Shown here: positions 51,923 to 60,888 of the stretch, piece after piece
Numbering within the stretch: position 1 is the first letter of the stretch
How the letters are laid out: each line of letters opens with the position of its first letter
Source: Paenibacillus artemisiicola
Lineage (GTDB): Bacteria > Bacillota > Bacilli > Paenibacillales > Paenibacillaceae
Direction: 5' to 3'
Assembly (NCBI RefSeq): GCF_017652985.1
Contig: NZ_JAGGDJ010000004.1
Coordinates: 124,001 to 188,000 of the forward strand
Length of the DNA: 64,000 nt
Program-made: the position numbers and the translations under genes
The notes under the pieces: generated by a model
Seen by the model: the letters and a program-made list of their open reading frames with translations, nothing else
What the model was told of the DNA's origin: nothing
The model's database searches: none

Positions 51923-52177
51923 TCAATCGGGGACTCCCCGGGCTAAGAGCAATTGATTAATCTCGTTCCAGTTGTAGAGGTTTACTTTTTGGCTTTGCTT
52001 CTTTGCGGCTTGTATCATTGCGATTGCAATGTTTTTGCCCTCTATCCCTTTGTAACGATTCATTTTCCCCGCAAACAAGGGATCGATGATCCGCCATACG
52101 GCCATGACCGCCTTTTCCGCCGGTCGAAATTCGATTCGGTACCTTTCCGAAATAATAATGACTATGTTCTCACTCAT
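51923..52177 (-). CDS. Small protein, unknown
   Basis: 84 residues, largely helical, with the pattern RRxxDPLFAGKMNRYKGIEGKNIA and the end NLYNWNEINQLLLARG. No signal peptide. No good ribosome site precedes the ATG. Family not recognised. It lies between the GntR-type and TetR genes and shares their direction. Confidence 0.45.
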   Translation of the reverse strand: MSENIVIIISERYRIEFRPAEKAVMAVWRIIDPLFAGKMNRYKGIEGKNIAIAMIQAAKKQSQKVNLYNWNEINQLLLARGVPD

Positions 52178-52202
52178 TTATAAATGGAAAAAATAGCACG
52201 CC

Positions 52203-52775
52203 TTATTTGCGTGCAATGGCGCCCCACAACGCCTGCCAACCCAAAGCTTTGTACTGGTCAAGCTTGATTGCGTCATCAAGGGCAGTCTGGAGAACCATAT
52301 CGGCGAGCGCATTAATCAGGCCGCTCAAAAAAGGGAGGGGCTGCTCTCGGAGAACGCCGGTCTTGAAGCCTTCTTCAATCACGTCATGCAGATTGTCGAA
52401 CAACGCCTCGCCGACATCCTTATTCGAATCGGTGATTCGCTCCGAAACGCCGAGCTGCCGCAGCGCCTTCCGCTTGTTCGGGTAGGTTGCTCCCCAATCG
52501 ATAAAACCCGTCCAGAGAGATCTGATTTTTCCCTGAATATCCGCATGAATCGGATAATCTTTCATCAAAAATCCCATCAAATCCGATTTTAACGCCAAAA
52601 AAAGCTGATTAAGCAAGTCGTCCTTGGTCGGAAAGTAGACGAATAACGTCCCCTCCGCAACCCCCGCTTTCTTGGCGATCTTAATCGTCGACGCGGCAGC
52701 TCCGGACGTTGCCACCTCTTCCGTTGCGGCAGTTAATAATGCCTTTCGTTTCTCTTCGCTAAGGGGACGGGCCAT
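52203..52775 (-). CDS. TetR/AcrR-family regulator
   Basis: 190 residues with an N-terminal helix-turn-helix (AASTIKIAKKAGVAEGTLFVYF) and a variable ligand domain. The start at 52775 has AGAGG 7 bases upstream. A dyad in its own promoter (52799-52816) suggests autorepression. Target and ligand unknown; the ABC-F gene to the right is transcribed towards it. Confidence 0.9.
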   Translation of the reverse strand: MARPLSEEKRKALLTAATEEVATSGAAASTIKIAKKAGVAEGTLFVYFPTKDDLLNQLFLALKSDLMGFLMKDYPIHADIQGKIRSLWTGFIDWGATYPNKRKALRQLGVSERITDSNKDVGEALFDNLHDVIEEGFKTGVLREQPLPFLSGLINALADMVLQTALDDAIKLDQYKALGWQALWGAIARK

Positions 52776-52798
52776 AAGATAACCTCTTTTCAATTCGA

Positions 52799-52844
52799 TG
52801 AGTGAGAACATACTCAATATAAACGAAGGTTTTGATCTTGTCAA
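52799..52844 (-). promoter_or_regulatory. TetR promoter and operator
   Basis: On the minus strand TTGACA (52844-52839) and TATATT (52821-52816) are 17 bases apart. TGAGT (52799-52803) and ACTCA (52812-52816) form an 8-base-spaced dyad over the start site. Confidence 0.65.
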
Positions 52845-53045
52845 ATTGCTCTGGCTATAAGGAATCGTGCTGCCGGTCCATCATTCATTGCGCTGGACTG
52901 GACCGCGAAGTCGGTGCAACCTGCTTCGTGGCAGTCCAGCGGCTATTGGGTTGCGCGAACCGTCTCTCTCCTCTGCGAGCGGTTCGCCCTGTCATCTACG
53001 ATCTCATCCAACATCTTATCCATTCCTTTCGCGCGCGAGTATGGC

Positions 53046-54530
53046 TCAGTCCTTCAACTCGACCGTTTTTGTCGCGATCTTCCCGGTGAATTCAATGTCA
53101 TGTTCCACGAAAATCAGGGTAGGCTGATGTTCAAGCAGCACTTCCTCGATCTGCATCCGGGAGATCACGTCTATGAAGTTCAGCGGTTCATCCCACACAT
53201 GCAGATGGGCCTCTTCGCATAGGCTTTTGGCGATCAAGACCTTCTTCTTCTGGCCTCCGCTGAACAAAGACATGTCTTTCTCGAACTGCAGGCGGGAGAA
53301 ATCGAGCTTGCGCAAAATCGCCTTAAACAGGCTTTCATCGATTCCCTGGTCCCGGGCATAGCCGGACAAGTCCCCCCTTAAATGCGACGTATCCTGGGAG
53401 ACATAGGAGATTCGCAGCCCGCTGCCTTTATGGAAAGCGCCGGTGTACGGAATAGGTTCGCCAAGAATCAGCTTAAGCAGGCTCGATTTTCCCGATCCGT
53501 TCGGGCCGGTCAAGGCAATCCGCTCACCCTGGTTAATGGCGAAGCTGACGTCCCGGCACACCGTTTTGCCGTCATAACGTATGGCCACATGGTCCAGCTC
53601 AACCAGCTGGGACTTGGGATACGCCAGCTGCGATATTTGCAGGCTCTCTGAAGTTTCGATGTTCTTGAGCAGCTTGGATTTCTCCTCGATCGCGGATTGC
53701 TGCCGCTGCTCGATCGACTTCGAGCGTTTCATCATTTTGGCGGCTTTGTGCCCGATATACCCTTTGTCTACCTTGGATCCGGAATTACGCGTTCCGTTCT
53801 TGCTTTTCTCCACCTCATGCGACCATTGGCCGGTTCTTTTGGAGGCGTCGGACAGCCGTTTGATGTCTTTGACGAGTTTTTCGTTTTCGTTCAGCTCGAA
53901 CTGATCCTGCAGGTGTTTGTTTGCCCACCAGCTGGAGAACGTTCCCTTTTGAATGTCGATATTGGTTTTATTGATCGACAGAATATGGTCCACGCAATGG
54001 TCGAGGAACGCCCGGTCGTGCGACACCAGAATAAACCCTTTCTTCCCGTTTAAATAGTGGCTGACCAGCTCTCTGGCGTGCACGTCCAAGTGGTTGGTCG
54101 GCTCGTCGATCAGCAGGAAGTGATTTTCCTTCAGAAACAAGGCGGCTAGCTGCACCTTCGTTTGCTCTCCGTTTGATAACGTGTTATATGGCCGGTACAG
54201 CGCGTCTTCGGCTACTTTGAGCAAGGATAGCTCGCGCTCCAGCCGCCAAAGCTCATAATCCGGGTAAATGTCGCTTACGACCTCCATGGTCAGCTGTTCC
54301 GGATCCTTGACGGGGAAAGGGAAGTAATCGAAGCTGACCGGGGTTGAGATGGTTCCGCTGAATTCCAATTGACCGAGGAGCAGCTTCATAAACGTCGTTT
54401 TGCCGCGCCCGTTTCGGCCCGTGAACCCCAGTTTCCAATCGGTGTCGATCTGGAAGCTGACCTTCTCGAAAATGTTGTCATAGCTGCCTTCATACGCAAA
54501 GGTCAGGTTGGATACTTGAATCGTTGACAT
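53046..54530 (-). CDS. ABC-F ribosomal protection protein (Lsa type)
   Basis: 494 residues with two ATP-binding cassettes and no membrane span. Cassette 1: GRNGRGKTT, LSNGEQTK, LLIDEPTNHLD. Cassette 2: GPNGSGKSS, SGGQKKK, HVWDEPLNFID. The interdomain linker is at about 190-310. The start MSTIQVSNLTFAYEGSYDN is typical of Lsa-like proteins that dislodge lincosamides, pleuromutilins and streptogramin A from the ribosome. The ATG at 54530 follows GGAGGG. An attenuator leader precedes it. Drug range is inferred. Confidence 0.9.
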   Translation of the reverse strand: MSTIQVSNLTFAYEGSYDNIFEKVSFQIDTDWKLGFTGRNGRGKTTFMKLLLGQLEFSGTISTPVSFDYFPFPVKDPEQLTMEVVSDIYPDYELWRLERELSLLKVAEDALYRPYNTLSNGEQTKVQLAALFLKENHFLLIDEPTNHLDVHARELVSHYLNGKKGFILVSHDRAFLDHCVDHILSINKTNIDIQKGTFSSWWANKHLQDQFELNENEKLVKDIKRLSDASKRTGQWSHEVEKSKNGTRNSGSKVDKGYIGHKAAKMMKRSKSIEQRQQSAIEEKSKLLKNIETSESLQISQLAYPKSQLVELDHVAIRYDGKTVCRDVSFAINQGERIALTGPNGSGKSSLLKLILGEPIPYTGAFHKGSGLRISYVSQDTSHLRGDLSGYARDQGIDESLFKAILRKLDFSRLQFEKDMSLFSGGQKKKVLIAKSLCEEAHLHVWDEPLNFIDVISRMQIEEVLLEHQPTLIFVEHDIEFTGKIATKTVELKD

Positions 54531-54550
54531 GGTTTTCCCTCCTGTCGCTG

Positions 54551-54667
54551 AAACTAAAATGAGCTGCAAGAAAGTTACCTTTCTCGCAGCTCAAAAATAT
54601 ACGTCAGGACAGCCCTCGCGGAGGGCTGAAGGAGGTATATGAAAGAGTGAAAGAATAAGTAACTTTC
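54551..54667 (-). promoter_or_regulatory. Attenuator leader of the ABC-F gene
   Basis: Next to the gene, GAGCTGC (from 54561) pairs with GCAGCTC (to 54592), enclosing AGAAAG/CTTTCT; on the minus strand TTTTAGTTT follows, as in a terminator. GAAAGTTAC in this hairpin (54570-54578) is exactly complementary to GTAACTTTC at 54659-54667 (both as read on the + strand), so an alternative antiterminator stem is possible. A third stem, AGCCCT/AGGGCT, lies at 54611-54627. This layout is like antibiotic-inducible leaders of other ABC-F genes. Confidence 0.72.
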
Positions 54668-54824
54668 CCGCGGCGATAACGAACAAAACAACGCAAAAAT
54701 CAGCTTTGTTTTATCCCTTAAGACCGGCAAGAAATATTACATTATTCAATCACTCCAATCGTTAAATTTGGTGTCATCATAACACATGGTCCAAGGCGTT
54801 TCAATAGCCGTTTAAGGAGAAGCC

Positions 54825-55253
54825 TTACCCAACGACGTTCGAGATGACCTCGATATTGCCGCGCGTCGCTCGCGCGTAAGGACATACGTTGTGCGCTTCG
54901 TCGACGATTTCTTGAGCGACGCTGCGATCGACGCCTTTAATCGTGACATCGAACGCCACGGCCAGCACGTAGCCGTCGTTCGCATCCTTGCCGAGCGTTA
55001 CGTTCGAAACAATGGAAACCCCTTCGGATTTGATCTTTTTCATTCGCATGATCGTACCCATTGCGCCTTCAAAGCAAGCCGCGAATCCTGCCGCGAACAA
55101 TTGCTCGGGATTCGTGCCTTCGCCGTTGCCGCCTAATTCCTTCGGATACCGCAAATCCACGTTCAGGTTGTCATCGGTGGACACCGCTTTGCCTTCTCTT
55201 CCGCCTTGAACGTTTACCGTGGCTGTATACAGTTTCTTTTCGATTTTATCCAT
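54825..55253 (-). CDS. ohr: Organic hydroperoxide resistance protein (OsmC/Ohr family)
   Basis: 142 residues with the two redox cysteines in AACFEGA (about residue 56) and HNVCPYARAT (about residue 120), the LNVDLRYPKELGG segment and TNPEQLFAAG. Ohr reduces organic hydroperoxides using these thiols. The ATG at 55253 follows AGAGGAG by 11 bases; an upstream GTG at 55265 is too close. No OhrR-type neighbour is encoded next to it. Confidence 0.93.
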   Translation of the reverse strand: MDKIEKKLYTATVNVQGGREGKAVSTDDNLNVDLRYPKELGGNGEGTNPEQLFAAGFAACFEGAMGTIMRMKKIKSEGVSIVSNVTLGKDANDGYVLAVAFDVTIKGVDRSVAQEIVDEAHNVCPYARATRGNIEVISNVVG

Positions 55254-55362
55254 TTTTGCATGCACTCCTCTTCGTCATCGCTAATCCGATTGCGGACATA
55301 GCTTTAAGGTTTTCCTTCGCGTTGATTCCTATACTTGGGAAGCGGAATAACTTACTGCGGGG

Positions 55363-55491
55363 TTACCAGCAGCAATCCAGGTCATATCCGTACTCCTCTA
55401 CCCATTTCCCATAAGTCTCCACCATTTCTTTCAATCGCGTGTACGAATTCGTCAATCGATCCGTCAAAAAACTGCGCAGCATTGGCACCAT
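55363..55491 (-). CDS. Possible small protein of 42 residues
   Basis: The frame starting at the ATG at 55491 has AGAAGG upstream and reads MLRSFLTDRLTNSYTRLKEM, then ETYGKWVEEYGYDLDCCW. The composition is plausible for a small helical protein, but spacing to the site is poor. It could also start at an upstream GTG overlapping the repeat at 55573. Family not recognised; a remnant is possible. Confidence 0.3.
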   Translation of the reverse strand: MVPMLRSFLTDRLTNSYTRLKEMVETYGKWVEEYGYDLDCCW

Positions 55492-55572
55492 ATCCCTTCT
55501 ACACAAGATGGTTGCGGAATTAAACGCCATGAATGAGCTCTTCACGCACGGAACGATGGGTTCCGTTTGTTG

Positions 55573-55702
55573 TTGCACCTTGATCTTACCAAGGATGACG
55601 GCGTGCGAAATCTGTTAAAGGTCATGAATGCACAACAAAAAAAGCATCGCTTTCGATCATTGCGCATGACCATTTTCATGCGCAATGCCAAAAGTAATGC
55701 TT
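55573..55702. repeat. 130-base intergenic repeat, copy B
   Basis: It has the same length and order as copy A at 45437-45566, with the same 12-base stem at 55658-55669 and 55676-55687, followed on the minus strand by a longer T run (seven T). The differences cluster in two short blocks, while the ends and the stem are unchanged. Confidence 0.85.
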
Positions 55703-55759
55703 CTCTTTACGCGTCCTCGTTCGAGGGCGCTCGTTAGCCGAACACTTCGTACGGCACGG

Positions 55760-56329
55760 CTATTTCTCCACCTCGTAGCGGGTCGCGATAATGCCCGAGT
55801 TGAACGTTCGGCTGGACAGCAGCTTGAGTTTGATTTTCTCGACGCCGCCGTCGAATGCCGATTTTCCGCTGCCCAGGACGACCGGACATATCGTCAGCAG
55901 GAATTCGTCGATCAGGCCGAGCTCAAGAAGCGTCTTCGCGGCCCCCGGGCTGCCGAAGATAACGAGATTTTTGCCAGGCTGCTCCTTGAGCGCCTTGATT
56001 TCCTCTGCGATATTGTCCTTGATCAGCAGCGTATTGTCCCATTCCGCCTTGTCCATCGTGCCGGAGATCACGATCTTCTTGACAGCCTGCAGCCATTTCG
56101 CATGCTCCATCTCGTGCTTCGACGCATTCGGATCCTCCAGCACTGTCGGCCAGTAGCTCTCCATCAGCTGATACGTCTTACGCCCGTATACGGGAGAGCC
56201 GACTTCGGCTACGACCTCCTCGGCGTATTGCTCGAATTCCTCGTTGTACGGAATCCAACCCAGACCGCCGTTCGCATCCGACGCATACCCATCCAGCGAC
56301 ACATGCATGAACAATACGAGTTTTCTCAT
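55760..56329 (-). CDS. Dihydrofolate-reductase-fold protein (RibD C-terminal family)
   Basis: 189 residues with the DHFR-like fold: MRKLVLFMHVSLDGYASDANG, GSPVYGRKTYQLMESYWP, LLIKDNIAEEIKALKEQPGK and IFGSPGAAKTLLELGLIDEF. This family is common in Firmicutes and its substrate is unknown; it is not the essential DHFR. The ATG at 56329 has GGAGG 10 bases upstream; the frame to 56413 runs into the promoter. It has a MerR-type promoter. Confidence 0.9.
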   Translation of the reverse strand: MRKLVLFMHVSLDGYASDANGGLGWIPYNEEFEQYAEEVVAEVGSPVYGRKTYQLMESYWPTVLEDPNASKHEMEHAKWLQAVKKIVISGTMDKAEWDNTLLIKDNIAEEIKALKEQPGKNLVIFGSPGAAKTLLELGLIDEFLLTICPVVLGSGKSAFDGGVEKIKLKLLSSRTFNSGIIATRYEVEK

Positions 56330-56411
56330 GTCCGTTTCTCCTCCGTTTTCGAATGCAGCTTGGTCGATTTGTTGGCCGTTGCCCTCGGTGTTTTGTCCTG
56401 CCGTTACGTCC

Positions 56412-56442
56412 ACTATACATCCTTACGTTACGTAAGGTTCAA
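56412..56442 (-). promoter_or_regulatory. MerR-type stretched promoter of the DHFR-fold gene
   Basis: On the minus strand TTGAAC (56442-56437) and TATAGT (56417-56412) are 19 bases apart. The spacer contains the perfect palindrome CCTTACGTTACGTAAGG (56421-56437). This layout is typical of MerR-family (TipA/Mta-like) activation. No such regulator gene is adjacent. Confidence 0.72.
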
Positions 56443-56534
56443 GGGGAAATCTGAATGATTGTTTGGCACAAGACAATGTTTCGCAAAACTGTCCGTCAGC
56501 ACAACGACGGCCACCGTCGAATCATACGGCGCGG

Positions 56535-57188
56535 TTATCGTCCGAACGCCCACGCCACCATCAGCGGAAACTCCGCTCGCCACATCCTATCGTCGTGCGC
56601 CGCGACCCGCTCCCTCATTTCCACGTCCGCACCCGACTCGCGCAGCGCAGCTGCCCATCGGCTCGCGTTATCGAGGAAAAAAGGCTCCTGCGTACCGGCA
56701 ACGAGGTATGCGCGCGAAACCGAACCCGGCATCACGTCCGGTGGTTGGTAACCTCCGCCCGGCGAGGCGCAGAAGATCGCACCGAAGAGGTCCGGATGCC
56801 GAAGGCCGACGGCGAGCGAGAGCTCTCCACCCGCGGACACACCGAACACGGCGGTGCGATCGGCAGGCAGCGCGACTTCGAAACGCGATCGGGCCCATGC
56901 GTGAACATCCTCGACGAAGAACTTCTCGTGTGCCGCGAATCGCTCCGGGCTAAAACCCGGCGAGTATTCATGGAGCCGCAGCGTCTCATCGGCCAATCGG
57001 TGCACGCCAATAATCATCGTGGGCGGCGCGCCGGCCTCTTCCAGGACTCCGCCCCACTGCGAGATCAACTGACCATCGCCGGCAAACACGAATGCCTGGG
57101 GCGGATCCGGAGGGATATACACCGTAACTTGCCGACCGCCGTCATACTCGAGCGTCTCCGTCACGCGTTTTCCCGCGATGAATGACAT
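56535..57188 (-). CDS. Alpha/beta-hydrolase esterase (enterochelin esterase/EsteraseD-like)
   Basis: 217 residues with AFVFAGDGQLISQWGGVLE, the nucleophile motif FGVSAGGELS, and HDDRMWR near the C-terminus with the His. The pattern fits the IroE/Fes-like esterase group. GGAG lies 9 bases before the ATG at 57188. Function unknown. A stretch just past the stop (about 56490-56532) has decayed similarity to the dispersed palindromic repeat. Confidence 0.82.
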   Translation of the reverse strand: MSFIAGKRVTETLEYDGGRQVTVYIPPDPPQAFVFAGDGQLISQWGGVLEEAGAPPTMIIGVHRLADETLRLHEYSPGFSPERFAAHEKFFVEDVHAWARSRFEVALPADRTAVFGVSAGGELSLAVGLRHPDLFGAIFCASPGGGYQPPDVMPGSVSRAYLVAGTQEPFFLDNASRWAAALRESGADVEMRERVAAHDDRMWRAEFPLMVAWAFGR

Positions 57189-57480
57189 TGTCATTAGCTC
57201 CTCTCATAGCTGCCGCTAGCAGCAGGTTTCAACTGACGGCTTATTTACATGCTTCTGTTCCACTTTGCCCAGGCTTTCCACTGCTGCTGCGGATTGCAAA
57301 CTACACTGCTTAATGAATTCACTAAGCCCGGTTGATCTCCTCTGGCGAAATCGTATTCGGTCTGATTTATTATTCCGCTGGTAAAAGCTCCTTCAGTTCA
57401 TCCAAGCGATCCGACTCCATACAAGACTGCGCATATGCCATCACTAAACGCGTTTCCAATCCGGCCGGTGGTACAGCTGT

Positions 57481-57577
57481 TTTCATGCAGCCCCATTTCG
57501 CGGGCGACTTGCGCCACCGTGTTTCCTTCACTCCTGCACCATCATGTCACGAATTATTTCATAGCGTCGTTTTATGT
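57481..57577 (-). pseudogene. Degraded IS transposase N-terminal fragment
   Basis: On the minus strand two adjacent frames read KRRYEIIRDMMVQE and then VAQVAREMGLHENS, which together match the N-terminal helix-turn-helix of an IS3-type OrfA, with a frameshift between them. Nothing further of the element is recognisable, and no inverted ends were found. The rest of the 57195-57689 gap has no supported gene. Confidence 0.5.
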
Positions 57578-57689
57578 TGGAGCGCAATGAACAATAGAAG
57601 ACACAACGTATGAATTACGTGCAAATCACAAGATTTATGTAAAATGTCGATACATGCACTTCATGTAAACAACAACTAGGAGGTTCAAC

Positions 57690-58457
57690 ATGAAAATCGT
57701 CGTTATGGGCGGCAGCGGTCTTATCGGAAAACAGCTGGTGGCGAATCTTCGTGAGCTTCGTCATGAGGTCGTAGCAGCATCGCCTTCCCTGGGAGGAATC
57801 AACTCCGTGACCGGCGAGGGACTGACTGAGGCGCTTAGCGGCGCGCAGGTTGTCGTCGACGTGACGAATTCGCCGTCATTCGAAGACATCGCCGTATTGG
57901 AATTCTTCGAGACCTCCACCCGAAATCTTCTTGCCGCTGAAGCCGCTGCCGGCGTGGGACATCATGTTGCGCTATCGGTCGTAGGATCCGACGGTCTTCT
58001 CGAAAGCGGTTATTTCCGTGCGAAGATGGCCCAGGAAGCATTGATCAAATCTTCCAAGGTCCCCTATACGCTCGTTCACTCCACGCAATTCTTCGAGTAC
58101 GCCGGCAACATCGCCAATGTAGCCACGGACTGGGAAACCGTCCGGCTCCCGTCCGCTTTCGTTCAGCCGATCTCTTCTCAAGACCTTGCCGCTGCGATCG
58201 TCGACTTCGTGGTCGGGGCGCCAAAATACGGCATTGTCGAAGTGGCTGGGCCGGAACGGATGCGAATGGACGAATTCATCGGCCGCTTCTTAAGCGCGAA
58301 TCAGGACAATCGTCAAGTAATCGTAGATGACAACGGCCACTATTTCGGCGCCAGATTGAACGAGCTGTCTCTCGTACCGGACGACCGCAACGCGCGTATC
58401 ACTTCAACGCGTTACGAGGATTGGCTCGGCCGTTCTCTGGCGCTTGGTCACTCCTAA
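57690..58457 (+). CDS. NmrA-like NAD(P)-binding oxidoreductase
   Basis: 255 residues with the dinucleotide motif GGSGLIGKQL at 8-17, VVDVTNSPSFED, VALSVVGSDGL and GYFRAKMAQEALI, an atypical short-chain dehydrogenase of the NmrA/HSCARG type that often senses NADP or acts on quinones. It lacks the YxxxK pair of classical SDRs. TAGGAGG precedes the ATG. A terminator follows. The promoter region contains ATGTCGATACAT-like symmetry. Confidence 0.88.
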   Translation: MKIVVMGGSGLIGKQLVANLRELRHEVVAASPSLGGINSVTGEGLTEALSGAQVVVDVTNSPSFEDIAVLEFFETSTRNLLAAEAAAGVGHHVALSVVGSDGLLESGYFRAKMAQEALIKSSKVPYTLVHSTQFFEYAGNIANVATDWETVRLPSAFVQPISSQDLAAAIVDFVVGAPKYGIVEVAGPERMRMDEFIGRFLSANQDNRQVIVDDNGHYFGARLNELSLVPDDRNARITSTRYEDWLGRSLALGHS

Positions 58458-58514
58458 TTGTATCTTCCATCAGCACCGCAGCTATCAGAAGCGACAATTT
58501 GTCTTTTAACTAAA

Positions 58515-58549
58515 AAGGGCAACTGATGTTCAGATCAGTTGCCCTTTCC
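58515..58549 (+). terminator. Terminator of the NmrA-like gene
   Basis: AAAGGGCAACTGA and TCAGTTGCCCTTT pair around a 7-base loop, about 55 bases after the stop. Confidence 0.88.
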
Positions 58550-58617
58550 TCTTGATCGGAAAAGCCGTAAGCTCTATCAACCGCATTCATTCCGAACGAC
58601 GTGACGCCGAATTCCTT

Positions 58618-59316
58618 CTAGATTTGGTTGAGGAGAATGCTGCATAGTTGGCCGGGAGTTGAAAATAACGGTGTATGGTCTGTATCTAGCGTAAAAACTT
58701 TCTTACAGGGCGATGCGGTTTGCATACTTCGCTGCGTTTCAATGGTTACAGAGTTATCACGCAGGCATTCAATGTAATACCGAGGGATACGACCAAAGTT
58801 GCCTTGTGTCAACTCGAGCGGCGTCAGCAAGGGACGCAGCGCTTCAACCTGCCACCGGGAAACAGCATCTTGTACATCCTCCATATGACAGTTATTGTAT
58901 AACATATCCTTTACTTTATGTTTAGAAACCGTCATCGTATCACCATCATCAGAAATCTGGACATAGGGATGAGGCGGAATCACATCGATCATATTCTGAC
59001 CATTCTTGAATAAAAATGCCGATATATAAACAAGCGATTTAATTCGATTGGGTCGATATTCAGCAGCTTGCGATACTGCCATCCCGCCCATGCTATGTCC
59101 GACCAGTATCACCTCTTGATCAAGGCCATCAATGACAGTGGCAACACAATTCGCATATGCTTCGAGCGTTAACTCCGATATCGGAGTTTTGTCTTCCCCA
59201 TGCCCAGGCAAATCAATAGCAATGGCACGATGGCCTGCTGATTCTAATAAAGCAATCATTTTTCCCCAGCACCACGCACCGTGCCACGCGCCGTGGATAA
59301 GCAAATAAACCGACAC
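58618..59316 (-). CDS. Alpha/beta-hydrolase (MES/salicylate-esterase-like)
   Basis: 232 residues: HGAWHGAWCWGKMIALLESAG gives the oxyanion His-Gly motif, GHSMGGMAVSQA holds the nucleophile Ser, and TDHTPLFSTPGQL holds the catalytic His. This is the plant methylesterase / EstC-like layout also common in bacteria. The GTG start has GAGGTGA upstream. It stands apart from its neighbours; substrate unknown. Confidence 0.9.
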   Translation of the reverse strand: MSVYLLIHGAWHGAWCWGKMIALLESAGHRAIAIDLPGHGEDKTPISELTLEAYANCVATVIDGLDQEVILVGHSMGGMAVSQAAEYRPNRIKSLVYISAFLFKNGQNMIDVIPPHPYVQISDDGDTMTVSKHKVKDMLYNNCHMEDVQDAVSRWQVEALRPLLTPLELTQGNFGRIPRYYIECLRDNSVTIETQRSMQTASPCKKVFTLDTDHTPLFSTPGQLCSILLNQI

Positions 59317-59444
59317 GAAATCACCTCATGGCTTTATTTGTCCACAGGATAAAGGTTGATTATTCGGCCTTTCCTATGCTGTGCTTACCGATAAAAAACG
59401 ATAACCGCACTATCGACATGCTCACAATAGGCGCCCCCCATGAT

Positions 59445-60437
59445 TCAGGTTTCAAATTGTACGCCTGTCATCTTCTCGCTAAGCTGCCAAAGCCGCGCAG
59501 CCAAGATGGGATCGATTGCCCATGCCGTAACGCCCGACTGCCCAGACGAGGTAGCCGGATGTACGATTTTTGCGATATCCACGTCTTCGCAGTACACGCC
59601 GCCTTTTCCGTCAAGCTGTGGGCTGGTCGCACACCAAATGGACGTTGCTGCACCTTGTTCAATCGTTTTTAAGTTGCGGTTCTCGCTGCGGCGTCCCTTT
59701 TTATCGTGCGCATAAATGGCGAGCATTTCGTCATCCGTCAGGTTGATCGCCAGATCGGTCTCCACTATACCGGGGTGTAACGAGAACGCACGTACGCCGG
59801 ATGAATATCCGCGCTTGTCCAGTTCGACGGCAAACAGCGAATTGGCGGATTTGGACTGCGCATATGCAAGCCACTTGTCATATTCCTTCCGCTCAAAATG
59901 AGGATCGTCGAAATCGACCCCTCCCAAGCTGATTGCTGACGATGAGACTACGACAACTCTGGCTCCTCCCGTCTTTTTTAAAGCGGGCCAGAGCCGCGCG
60001 GCAAGTTGAAAGTGTCCCAGATGATTGGTAGCAAACTGGGATTCATACCCTCGGGGATCGCGCTTTAACGGCGGGACCATAATACCCGCGCTAAGGATGA
60101 GCATATCAAGCCGGCGACCAGAATCGAGAAATCGCTGCGCAAAGGCGTCGATCGATGCCGGGTTCAGTAGATCCAGTTCCTCCAGTTCCGCATGCGAGAT
60201 GCCGGCGAGAGAAGCACGGGCCTTATCCAACGTACGCGCCGGCACGATGACCGAAGCGCCTGCTTCCGCCAAAACGCGAACGGTCTCCAGCCCGATTCCC
60301 GAATAACCCCCTGTGACAATGGCCGTTTTTCCGGTCAGATCACGTCCGCCAAGCACCTCCTTCGCAGTCGTACCATGTCCGTAGCCTGAGGGTAGCGGTT
60401 CTTGCGGCGTAATCCTATATCCATCAGTCGCGCTCAA
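59445..60437 (-). CDS. Classical SDR oxidoreductase (retinol dehydrogenase-like)
   Basis: 330 residues: a 30-residue N-terminal extension, the TGxxxGxG loop TGGYSGIGLE (about 43-52), LILSAGIM with the SAG motif, a Ser in VVVVSSSAIS and the YAQSK active site. The substrate is unknown. The TTG start at 60437 has AAGGAGG 8 bases upstream and overlaps the merR stop by 14 bases. It is expressed under the MerR-type promoter at 60889-60919. Confidence 0.88.
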   Translation of the reverse strand: MSATDGYRITPQEPLPSGYGHGTTAKEVLGGRDLTGKTAIVTGGYSGIGLETVRVLAEAGASVIVPARTLDKARASLAGISHAELEELDLLNPASIDAFAQRFLDSGRRLDMLILSAGIMVPPLKRDPRGYESQFATNHLGHFQLAARLWPALKKTGGARVVVVSSSAISLGGVDFDDPHFERKEYDKWLAYAQSKSANSLFAVELDKRGYSSGVRAFSLHPGIVETDLAINLTDDEMLAIYAHDKKGRRSENRNLKTIEQGAATSIWCATSPQLDGKGGVYCEDVDIAKIVHPATSSGQSGVTAWAIDPILAARLWQLSEKMTGVQFET

Positions 60438-60837
60438 GTGAATGGCCTCCTTTGGTCAACGGTCCCGTCTGCGACGGGTCGCGGCCCATTAGCTCTTTAT
60501 AATTCGCAATCTTAAATTTCATCATTTCCAAAGCGGTCAGCATGTCAGCGATCTGATCCTCGATCATGATCCGGTGATCTTGAAGAACGGTCATACATCC
60601 TTTGTAATTTTGGGCATGATAGAACATGATATATCGTTCGATTTCCTTCAGCGGCATGTTGGCACGTTTTAGAAAAGCAACAAACGTGAAACAATCGAGA
60701 TCGGATTGGCTATACGCGCGTCGTCCGTTATCTTTGCGTCGTATCTCCGGCAACAGCCCAATCCTTTCGTAATAGCGAATCGTATCTTGACTGAACCCTG
60801 TCCGTTGCACAATGTCTGAGATCGTAAATGTCTCCAT
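60424..60837 (-). CDS. MerR-family regulator
   Basis: 137 residues with TISDIVQRTGFSQDTIRYYERIGLL, the MerR helix-turn-helix (about 5-29), and the ADR-like coiled region. A Cys near residue 87 (NYKGCMTVL) and the type resemble the AdhR/NmlR group that senses carbonyls or electrophiles. AGGAG precedes the ATG at 60837. It overlaps the SDR gene and should activate both genes through its own promoter. Confidence 0.92.
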   Translation of the reverse strand: METFTISDIVQRTGFSQDTIRYYERIGLLPEIRRKDNGRRAYSQSDLDCFTFVAFLKRANMPLKEIERYIMFYHAQNYKGCMTVLQDHRIMIEDQIADMLTALEMMKFKIANYKELMGRDPSQTGPLTKGGHSLERD

Positions 60838-60888
60838 ACTCGCTCCTATCCACAAGCCGTTTATCCGGTCGTCGGCTTGTTTAATTGC

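Noticed and set aside
54640..54651. Micro-ORF ATG AAA GAG TGA with GGAGG on the + strand in the ABC-F leader
   Set aside because: Wrong strand for the leader RNA; the CCTCC complement may instead pair with the gene ribosome site.
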